Origin: Erysipelotrichaceae bacterium UBA1783
GTDB lineage: Bacteria > Bacillota_I > Bacilli_A > Erysipelotrichales > Erysipelotrichaceae
DNA length: 5,628 nucleotides
NCBI GenBank assembly: GCA_002315205.1
Contig: DCGH01000062.1
Location: forward strand, 1-5,628
Direction: 5' to 3'
Shown here in pieces: positions 1-4,970 of the stretch (position 1 is the first letter of the stretch; each line of letters opens with the position of its first letter). A program made the translations under genes and the position numbers. Under the pieces are notes generated by a model. The model did not search any database. It saw only the letters and a list, made by a program, of their open reading frames with translations, and was not told the DNA's origin.

Positions 1-413
1 AGATTATCGGTCAGATGGCAAAGGGACAAAATCCAGCCAGCCTATCTAGAGCAATGGATTATGTAAGTAATCTAGAGGGAACTAAAGAAATGATTATCAT
101 TATTGATGATGTTTTTGATAAACGTTCCACTGAACGAAGCGAAGTTATCAGCTATATCTATGATACTAATTATGAATGCTTAAATAATGACTCTATCAAA
201 AGAATTATTATTGGTGGTGTTAGAGCCTTAGATTATAAGGTTCGATTACTTTTTGCTGGTATCAATGAAGAAAAAATCTTTGCCTATGAAAAGGAAATGG
301 ATTGTCTGAACAGCTTACAATATGATGCAGATAAAATTATTATTGTAAATGATATGTATCAGGAAAAAACAAGATATCAGCTAATCGATGGAATAAAGGA
401 GGCTTTAAAATGA
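1..413 (+). CDS. murT: MurT-like Mur ligase, C-terminal part (copy 1, 5' end outside window)
   Basis: The frame is open from base 3, so the ATG at 15 is an internal Met and the gene begins upstream of the window. About 136 residues are visible. They match the C-terminal DUF1727-type domain of MurT, the Mur-ligase-like subunit that activates the D-Glu alpha-carboxyl of lipid II for amidation. Landmarks are a KGQNP segment, IIIIDDVFD, YIYD, and IIIGGVRALDYKVRLLFAG (the GG-R-x-x-D-x-x-x-R-x-x-x-AG signature). By eye about 36 of 85 aligned residues equal the second MurT at 3602-4969, so this is a diverged paralogue, not a recent copy. The loop before YIYD lacks the ADGxDxSW stretch I expect in canonical MurT. 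The stop overlaps the next start (ATGA at 410-413), which implies translational coupling. The ATPase half and zinc ribbon cannot be judged here. Confidence 0.85.
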   Translation, partial: IIGQMAKGQNPASLSRAMDYVSNLEGTKEMIIIIDDVFDKRSTERSEVISYIYDTNYECLNNDSIKRIIIGGVRALDYKVRLLFAGINEEKIFAYEKEMDCLNSLQYDADKIIIVNDMYQEKTRYQLIDGIKEALK

Positions 414-1108
414 TTTTAGAAGTACTTTATTCAAATGTCGCTAATTTATATGGCGATTTATACAATGTCAATTTCTTAAAAGAAACATTGCAGGATGAAT
501 TAGAGGTTATTTATACTGAATTCTATGATGAACCATATTTTGTTAATCATCATGTAGATATGGTGTATATGGGTTCAATGATAGAAAAATACCAGAAGAT
601 TGTTATTGAAAATCTTAAGCCATATAAGAAGAAATTAGAGCAGATGATTAATGAAAACATTGTTTTCTTAATTACAGGTAATGCAATGGAAATCTTTGGT
701 CAAAAAATTGATCAGATGGAAGCTCTAGGGATTTTTAATTACTTTACTGAAAGTGATTATTCACATCATCATAATTCTTGCTTCTTGGGAAAATTGAATG
801 ACCAGTATATTACAGGCTTTAAAAGCTGCTTTAGTTATACTAGCAATTGTAAAGAACCATTATTTGAAAAGGTAAAGGGTTACGGCTTTAAAGATGACAA
901 TAACCACGAGGGGGTAAAAAGAAACAATTTCTTTGCTACCTATCTGATTGGTCCTGTTTTAATTCAAAATCCATATTTTACACATTTGATTTTAAAGCTG
1001 TTAAATGTGGATAGAGAATTAAAGAATGAACAGTTTATATTGGATGCTTATAACTATCGAATTGATGAATATCTGACCTATTCCGATTTTAAAGAATTTA
1101 AGCATTAA
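410..1108 (+). CDS. gatD: GatD-like class I glutamine amidotransferase homologue, active site lost (copy 1)
   Basis: The protein has 232 residues, close to the usual GatD length (about 240). The start is set by AAAGGAGG at 395-402, seven bases before the ATG. Family landmarks are NLYGDLYN (residues 12-19), VYMG (52-55), the nucleophile-elbow region FLITGNAMEIFG (86-97), GFKSCF (136-141) and EGVKRNNFFATYLIGP (167-182). Canonical GatD frees ammonia from glutamine with a Cys in an ICGGYQxLG elbow and a His in GTYLHGP. In a gap-free alignment the Cys is Gly90 (Thr89 if shifted by one) and the His is Ile180. The GGG loop reads GSM at 55-57, and the GFENH segment reads GFKSC. The protein should therefore not hydrolyse glutamine. 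Intact frame, good RBS and coupling to the MurT partner argue against a pseudogene. It may be a structural partner of MurT or may bind another amine donor (inference). The family is clear; the function is not. Confidence 0.85.
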   Translation: MILEVLYSNVANLYGDLYNVNFLKETLQDELEVIYTEFYDEPYFVNHHVDMVYMGSMIEKYQKIVIENLKPYKKKLEQMINENIVFLITGNAMEIFGQKIDQMEALGIFNYFTESDYSHHHNSCFLGKLNDQYITGFKSCFSYTSNCKEPLFEKVKGYGFKDDNNHEGVKRNNFFATYLIGPVLIQNPYFTHLILKLLNVDRELKNEQFILDAYNYRIDEYLTYSDFKEFKH

Positions 1109-1144
1109 TACTGGAAAAAATTCACTTTTTAGACAAAATAAATA

Positions 1145-1172
1145 TTGTATTTGACGCCATCTATGATATAAT
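1145..1172 (+). promoter_or_regulatory. Candidate promoter of rpsB-tsf (extended -10)
   Basis: A perfect TATAAT lies at 1167-1172, preceded by TG at 1164-1165, giving the extended -10 form TGnTATAAT. A partial -35, TTGTAT at 1145-1150, sits 16 bases upstream. Transcription would begin near 1179, leaving a leader of about 130 nt before rpsB. TTGACG at 1151-1156 looks more like a -35 but is only 10 bases from TATAAT and has no good -10 at 17 bases. No convincing terminator separates copy 1 gatD from this promoter, so some read-through into rpsB is possible. Confidence 0.7.
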
Positions 1173-1184
1173 CATTTATGGCGT
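1154..1184. repeat. 7-bp inverted repeat around the rpsB -10 box
   Basis: ACGCCAT at 1154-1160 and its exact reverse complement ATGGCGT at 1178-1184 flank the -10 box symmetrically, 17 bases apart. The right arm falls at the predicted transcription start. It could be an operator, or the symmetry may be a by-product of the leader, because ACGCCAT recurs at 1207-1213 and TGGCGT at 1255-1260. Confidence 0.5.
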
Positions 1185-1310
1185 TTTATTACGCCCTTAT
1201 TTACACACGCCATGGATTCAGTTATTCCGTGCGCTATAGGCTTAAATACTAGCTTGGCGTTAATGCTGTTGGAAGTGGCGGAGGAAACAACGGAATGGAG
1301 GAAATTTAAA
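1179..1310 (+). promoter_or_regulatory. Structured 5' leader of rpsB, candidate S2 autoregulatory RNA
   Basis: Several exact complementarities lie in the predicted untranslated leader. GGCGT 1180-1184 can pair with ACGCC 1191-1195 as a 5-bp hairpin. TGGCGT 1179-1184 can instead pair with ACGCCA 1207-1212, and that same ACGCCA can pair with TGGCGT 1255-1260, so these states exclude each other. ATTCCGT 1224-1230 pairs perfectly with ACGGAAT 1290-1296, ending directly at the rpsB Shine-Dalgarno (1297). GCTA 1233-1236 and TAGC 1250-1253 could form a small hairpin inside that stem. Ribosomal protein operons are often controlled by binding of their own product to the leader, so S2 is the natural candidate ligand. 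That is inference, and I cannot match the leader to a named RNA family. Confidence 0.5.
1297..1304 (+). promoter_or_regulatory. Ribosome binding site that fixes the rpsB start
   Basis: GGAGGAAA begins 14 bases before the ATG at 1311, with nine bases between GGAGG and ATG. The in-frame ATG at 1212 has no such site, and the 33 extra residues it would add resemble nothing in S2. The RBS directly abuts the 3' arm (1290-1296) of a predicted leader stem. Confidence 0.85.
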
Positions 1311-2210
1311 ATGTCAGTTGTTACAATGCGTAAACTGCTAGAAGCAGGAGCTCATTTTGGTCACCAGACAAGAAGATGGGACCCAAGAATGAAGTCAAAC
1401 ATCTATTGTGCTAAGAATGGTACACATATCATCAATCTAGAGAAGACTTTAGTTGCTTTAGACGAAGCATATGTTGCTATGAAGGAAATCGCTGAAAGAG
1501 GCGGTAAGGTATTATTCGTTGGTACAAAGAAGCAGGCTCAGGCAATCGTTATGGAAGAAGCTTTAAGAAGTGGTTCTTTCTACGTAAACCAGAGATGGTT
1601 AGGTGGTACTTTAACTAACTACAGAACTATTCAGAAGAGAATCAGAAGATTAGTTGAAATTGAACAGATGGAAGAAACTGGTTCAATCAACAACTACACT
1701 AAGAAGGAAATCGCTTTAATCAGAAAAGAACAGGAAAAGTTAGAAAACTTCTTAGGTGGTATCAAGGAAATGAAGAAGCTACCAGATGCATTATTCATCG
1801 TTGATCCAAAGGAAGATTACAATGCTGTATTAGAAGCAAGAAAGTTAAATATCCCAGTATTCGGTATCTGTGATACTAACTGTGATCCAGCTTTATGTGA
1901 TTATGCTATTCCAGGTAATGATGATGCTGTTAAGGCTATCAAGTTATTATGTGGTGTTATGGCAGACTCAATCGCAGAAGCAAAGGGTGCTGTATTAGAA
2001 TTCGCATATACTGCAGATGAATTACCAGAAGTTGGTATGGAAGATGTTATCAAGGTTGTTGAAGAACAGGCAGCTGAAAATGAGAGAAAGAGAAAAGCTC
2101 GTTTTGAAGAAAAGAGACAGCAGCAGAACAGAAACAATCAGAGAAGACCATTTGTAAGAAGAGAAAAGCCTGCAACAGAAGAAGTTAAGGCAGAAGCAAA
2201 AGAGGACTAA
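1311..2210 (+). CDS. rpsB: 30S ribosomal protein S2
   Basis: S2 binds the head-body junction of the small ribosomal subunit. The protein has 299 residues and opens with the typical [19 protein letters not shown]. Further signatures are RRWDPRMK (21-28), the S2 motif [13 protein letters not shown] (91-103), the helical insert (about 105-155), PDALFIVDP (158-166), GICDTNCDP (185-193) and PGNDDA (201-206). It is longer than common bacterial S2 (about 230-260) because of a hydrophilic tail from about residue 255, rich in Arg, Lys, Gln, Asn and Glu. The start at 1311 is chosen from the strong GGAGG and the family N-terminus; the frame stays open upstream to 1212, which could mislead automatic annotation. 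It forms a unit with tsf six bases downstream. Strong use of AAG, AGA, TTA and CAG codons fits high expression. Confidence 0.97.
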   Translation: MSVVTMRKLLEAGAHFGHQTRRWDPRMKSNIYCAKNGTHIINLEKTLVALDEAYVAMKEIAERGGKVLFVGTKKQAQAIVMEEALRSGSFYVNQRWLGGTLTNYRTIQKRIRRLVEIEQMEETGSINNYTKKEIALIRKEQEKLENFLGGIKEMKKLPDALFIVDPKEDYNAVLEARKLNIPVFGICDTNCDPALCDYAIPGNDDAVKAIKLLCGVMADSIAEAKGAVLEFAYTADELPEVGMEDVIKVVEEQAAENERKRKARFEEKRQQQNRNNQRRPFVRREKPATEEVKAEAKED

Positions 2211-2216
2211 TTAATT

Positions 2217-3110
2217 ATGGCAATCAGTGTACAGGACGTTAAGGATTTAAGAGAAAGAACAAGTGCTGGTATTGCAGACTGCAAGAAGGCATTAGAAGCT
2301 TGTGATGGAAACATGGAAAAGGCTATCGACTGGTTAAGAGAAAAGGGTATCGCTAAGTCAGCTTCAAAGGCAAGCAGAATTGCTGCTGAAGGTTTAGCAA
2401 ATATCACTGTTAACGGTAACGAAGCTGTTATCCTAGAAATTAACTCAGAGACAGACTTCTCAGCTAAGACTGACAAGTTCAAGGATATGGTAAAGGTTGT
2501 TGCTAATGCAATTTTAGCTAACAAGCCCGCTACTGTTGAAGAAGCTTTAGAGTTAGTAGTTGATGGTCAGAAGATTTCTGAAGTTATCGCAGCAGTATCA
2601 TTCGCTACTGGTGAAAAGATGACTTTAAGAAGATTCAACGTTGTTACTAAGACTGATGATCAGGTATTCGGTCAGTATGTTCACCATGATGGAAAGACTG
2701 CTGCTATCGTTACTTTAAACGGTTCTAAGGAAGACGTTGCTAAGTCAGTAGCAATGCAGGTTGCTTCAATGAAGCCACAGTATGTATCAAGAGACAAGAT
2801 GCCAGAAGAAATCGTTGCTCATGAAACTGAAGTTCAGACAACAATTGCTAAGGCAGATCCAAAGTTAGCTTCTAAGCCAGAACAGGCATTAGCTAAGATC
2901 ATCGAAGGTAAGGTTTCAAAGGCTTTACAGGATCTTTGCTTAAATGACCAGTTATATATCTTAGATGGCAAGACTAAGGTTTCTCAGGTATTAAAGGATG
3001 CTGGTATGTCAGCTGATTCATTTGTATTAATCGTAGTAGGTGAAGGTATCGAAAAGAAGAAGGACAACTGGGTTGCTGAAGTTGCTGCATCAATGGCAAA
3101 CGTTAAGTAA
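2217..3110 (+). CDS. tsf: Translation elongation factor Ts
   Basis: EF-Ts is the nucleotide exchange factor that releases GDP from EF-Tu in the cytoplasm. The protein has 297 residues, a normal length. The UBA-like N-terminal domain shows VQDVKDLRERTSAGIADCKKAL (residues 5-26). The EF-Tu contact motif follows as NSETDF (76-81), placing Asp80 and Phe81 where the E. coli protein has them. The core domain has YVHHDGKTAAIV (154-165), and the C-terminal part has IIEGKVSKALQDLCLNDQ (228-245). Small departures from consensus are TSAGIADC for TGAGMMDC and TDFSAKT for TDFVAKN. The ATG lies six bases after the rpsB stop; its RBS, AGAGGA at 2201-2206, lies inside the end of rpsB, so the two genes are probably co-transcribed and coupled. 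A terminator follows directly. pyrH and frr, often next in other bacteria, are absent here. Confidence 0.97.
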   Translation: MAISVQDVKDLRERTSAGIADCKKALEACDGNMEKAIDWLREKGIAKSASKASRIAAEGLANITVNGNEAVILEINSETDFSAKTDKFKDMVKVVANAILANKPATVEEALELVVDGQKISEVIAAVSFATGEKMTLRRFNVVTKTDDQVFGQYVHHDGKTAAIVTLNGSKEDVAKSVAMQVASMKPQYVSRDKMPEEIVAHETEVQTTIAKADPKLASKPEQALAKIIEGKVSKALQDLCLNDQLYILDGKTKVSQVLKDAGMSADSFVLIVVGEGIEKKKDNWVAEVAASMANVK

Positions 3111-3128
3111 TTAATTTTCAACTTACAT

Positions 3129-3158
3129 AAAAAACCTATCTGAACTGATAGGTTTTTT
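3129..3158. terminator. Bidirectional intrinsic terminator between tsf and ssb
   Basis: AAAACCTATC (3131-3140) and GATAGGTTTT (3147-3156) form a perfect 10-bp stem with a TGAACT loop, extendable by two A-T pairs to 3129-3158. On the plus strand the stem runs into seven T (3153-3159), ending the rpsB-tsf transcript. On the minus strand the A-run at 3129-3134 becomes a U-tract, so the same hairpin can end the convergent ssb transcript, whose stop codon is at 3165-3167. Confidence 0.92.
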
Positions 3159-3164
3159 TCTTTG

Positions 3165-3470
3165 TTATCCAACATCAATTTCTTCATTTAAATAGACCAG
3201 TTTTTCTGCAATCACAATACAAAGGTTATCTCTGGTTTCTTCAATTCTTCCTTTAATTGCTATGACACTACCAATTGGATACTTCTCATCAAGCATATCA
3301 CCAACACCACGAAATACTTTGACAATAACGTGGTCCTTCTGCATAGAACCATCAGAATTCCAATAGGGCCTTTGAATCTCTAAAATCATTCTTGCATAAT
3401 GAATATCATCATTTTCTGCAACAAATGTATTGGAATGCTTGATGCCTACTAAAACAATCGAATTAAGCAT
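3165..3470 (-). CDS. ssb: Short single-stranded DNA-binding protein (OB fold), no acidic tail
   Basis: SSB proteins coat exposed single-stranded DNA in replication, repair and recombination. The protein has 101 residues from the chosen start. MLNSIVLVGI (1-10) is the typical first OB strand, YARMILEIQRP (25-35) the second, HVIVKVFRG (47-55) the third, and IGSVIAIKGRIEE (66-78) with CIVIAEKLVYL (84-94) the last strands. It stops just after the fold: the flexible linker and acidic DDDIPF-like tail that bring partner proteins to ordinary SSB (about 160-180 residues) are missing. One Trp (37) is present and the usual DW/EW before strand three is DH, so DNA contacts may differ. It is therefore probably an accessory SSB, with the main one elsewhere. 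It is convergent with tsf and divergent from the second murT. The SSB-like family is well supported; the exact role is inferred. Confidence 0.82.
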   Translation of the reverse strand: MLNSIVLVGIKHSNTFVAENDDIHYARMILEIQRPYWNSDGSMQKDHVIVKVFRGVGDMLDEKYPIGSVIAIKGRIEETRDNLCIVIAEKLVYLNEEIDVG

Positions 3471-3475
3471 ATAAT

Positions 3476-3482
3476 CTCCTTT
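3476..3482 (-). promoter_or_regulatory. Ribosome binding site that fixes the ssb start
   Basis: On the minus strand AAAGGAG stands five bases before the ATG at 3470-3468, directing translation to MLNSIVLVG, the usual SSB N-terminus. An in-frame ATG at 3485-3483 overlaps the site itself and cannot use it, so the five-residue-longer form is unlikely. Confidence 0.85.
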
Positions 3483-3541
3483 CATTAAATAATAGAAGGG
3501 AAAATTTTGTATTCCTTATACTCGTGAAAAAATTATTCAAA

Positions 3542-3570
3542 TTGTATTAAAGTATTATTTCCTTTATAAT
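3542..3570 (+). promoter_or_regulatory. Promoter of the second murT-gatD pair
   Basis: TTGTAT at 3542-3547 and a perfect TATAAT at 3565-3570 are separated by the optimal 17 bases; transcription should begin near 3577. Just upstream is an A/T-rich stretch with GAAAAAATT (3526-3534) that could act as an UP element. The -35 hexamer TTGTAT is the same as the candidate one before rpsB. The leader is short, about 25 nt, and I see no structure in it. Confidence 0.75.
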
Positions 3571-3601
3571 TAATAATTGAAGTCAGGAAAGAAGAATTAA
3601 T

Positions 3602-4969
3602 ATGGGAAAATTAAGATTTTATTTTACCGTGATTATAACAAAGCTAATTATTAAATTTATGCATCTTGTAGGAAGAAACGCAACAGATTTCCCTGGAAGA
3701 ATTGCCTTAAAGCTATGCCCAGATATTTTAGGAAGAATAACTCCGCCTAAGAAGGTTATCGCAATAACTGGAACCAATGGTAAGACTAGCACAAACAACA
3801 TTACGATGTCAGTGCTAAAGCATGCCGGTTATTCAGTCATTGAGAATTCATTTGGTGGAAATATCAATTCGGGTATTGCATCCATATTACTAACACATAG
3901 TGACTGGAAAGGTGTATGTCATCAAGATGTTGCCTGCTTAGAAATAGATGAAAGAAGCGCTGTAAGAGTATATCCTTATTTAAAACCGGATTATATGCTT
4001 GTCACAAACCTTCAGAGAGACTCTATGATGAGAAATGCTCATGTAGAGTATATTTATAGTATCTTAGATCAATACATCCCAGAAAGCACGAAAATGATTT
4101 TGAATGGTGATGATCTGATTTCATCTCAATTAGGAAAAAAGAGAGCATCACAAACCTTCTTCAGATTTGCTTTGCAGGAAAATGAAATCTGTCGTGATAA
4201 TATTATTAAGGATATTACTGTCTGTCCAAAATGTGGTAGTGAAATCACCTGGAACTTTGTCAGAAATCATTCTATTGGTCAGGGTCATTGTCCAAATTGT
4301 GATTTTGGTTCACCAGCAGCAAAGTATGTTTTAGAAACAATTAAGGATGGCAAATGTACTATCGCATATGATGGAATCAAGGAAGAGTTCCCAGTAGTAG
4401 GATATAGAACATCGGATTATTACAACACCTGTGCATGTATCGCTTTATTAAAGGAATTTGGCTTGACATCAAAGCAGATTGCTGACGGATTAGCAGCTGC
4501 TATCGTTCCAACAAGCAGATATCAAGAGGTAGTAATCAATGGAAAGAGAATCATTTCCATTCTTTCTAAGGGTATGAATGCGATTGCCTGTTCAAATTCA
4601 TGTGATGTTGTCAGCAGAGATCCAAAGAAAAAAGCAGTCATTATGTTTTTAGATGATGTCAATGATGCTAAAAAATCTAGTGAAATGGTTAACTGGATTT
4701 ATGATGTAGACTTTGAATTCTTAAAGGATGAAAACATTACCCAGATTATTTATGGTGGCAAGCGTCATGTCGATTATCATATTCGTTTTGCTTTAGCGGG
4801 TATTGATGAAGAAAAGCTGACATGTATTGAAAGTGATGTGAAGACACCAGAGTATTTAGATGTAGAGGCATGTGAAAATATTTATATTCTATTCGATATG
4901 TATTCAGTTGCTGAATACAAGCAGATTCTTGCTAAGGTTAAAGAAAAATGTGAAAGGTTAGGTAAATAA
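3602..4969 (+). CDS. murT: MurT-like lipid II ligase subunit (copy 2, complete)
   Basis: The protein has 455 residues, normal for MurT (about 440-450). Canonical MurT uses ATP to activate the D-Glu alpha-carboxyl of lipid II at the inner membrane face so that GatD-derived ammonia can form D-isoglutamine. Domains in order: N-terminal segment with GRNATDFPGRIALK (24-37); Mur-ligase ATPase domain with P-loop TGTNGKTST (56-64), NSFGGNINSGIA (82-93), EIDE (114-117) and NLQRD (136-140); a zinc ribbon CPKC (208-211) plus CPNC (230-233); SRYQE (305-309); and a C-terminal DUF1727-type domain with WIYDVDFEFL (365-374) and IIYGGKRHVDY (382-392). All four ribbon cysteines and the P-loop Lys61 are intact, so ATP use is likely. 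The loop before WIYD (DDVNDAKKSSEMVN, 351-364) lacks the ADGxD acidic stretch where I place the Asp that canonical MurT lends to the GatD triad. AGGAAAG at 3585-3591 is the RBS. gatD copy 2 follows after one base. Confidence 0.92.
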   Translation: MGKLRFYFTVIITKLIIKFMHLVGRNATDFPGRIALKLCPDILGRITPPKKVIAITGTNGKTSTNNITMSVLKHAGYSVIENSFGGNINSGIASILLTHSDWKGVCHQDVACLEIDERSAVRVYPYLKPDYMLVTNLQRDSMMRNAHVEYIYSILDQYIPESTKMILNGDDLISSQLGKKRASQTFFRFALQENEICRDNIIKDITVCPKCGSEITWNFVRNHSIGQGHCPNCDFGSPAAKYVLETIKDGKCTIAYDGIKEEFPVVGYRTSDYYNTCACIALLKEFGLTSKQIADGLAAAIVPTSRYQEVVINGKRIISILSKGMNAIACSNSCDVVSRDPKKKAVIMFLDDVNDAKKSSEMVNWIYDVDFEFLKDENITQIIYGGKRHVDYHIRFALAGIDEEKLTCIESDVKTPEYLDVEACENIYILFDMYSVAEYKQILAKVKEKCERLGK

Positions 4970-4970
4970 T

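Noticed and set aside
410..1108. Idea that copy 1 gatD is a decaying pseudogene
   Set aside because: The frame is intact at full family length, the RBS is strong, the start overlaps the murT stop, and the replacement motifs are shared with copy 2.
1111..1130. A-run followed by T-run after gatD copy 1, possible terminator
   Set aside because: Only A-T pairs could form between 1115-1120 and 1126-1130; there is no GC stem, so it would not be a stable intrinsic terminator.
1212..1310. Upstream in-frame ATG that would lengthen S2 by 33 residues
   Set aside because: There is no ribosome binding site before 1212, the added residues do not resemble any S2 N-terminus, and a strong GGAGG plus the typical [13 protein letters not shown] start lie at 1311. 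The region is better explained as leader RNA.
1901..2137. Minus-strand open frame inside rpsB
   Set aside because: Antisense shadow of a strongly biased coding gene; low-complexity Ser/Phe/Leu product, no ribosome binding site, no family resemblance.
2207..2524. Minus-strand open frame over the start of tsf
   Set aside because: Shadow of tsf; Ala/Leu/Ser-rich translation with no recognisable domain.
2984..3187. Minus-strand open frame across the tsf end and terminator
   Set aside because: It reads through the terminator hairpin and the tsf C-terminus and overlaps the ssb end; no family features.
3515..3540. Possible minus-strand promoter for ssb (TATAAG 3515-3520, TTGAAT 3535-3540)
   Set aside because: The spacer is only 14 bases and both boxes are imperfect in a very AT-rich stretch; ssb must have a promoter nearby, but I cannot fix it.
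3619..3801. Minus-strand hydrophobic open frame inside murT copy 2
   Set aside because: Antisense of the conserved P-loop region; its hydrophobic look comes from the complementary codons.
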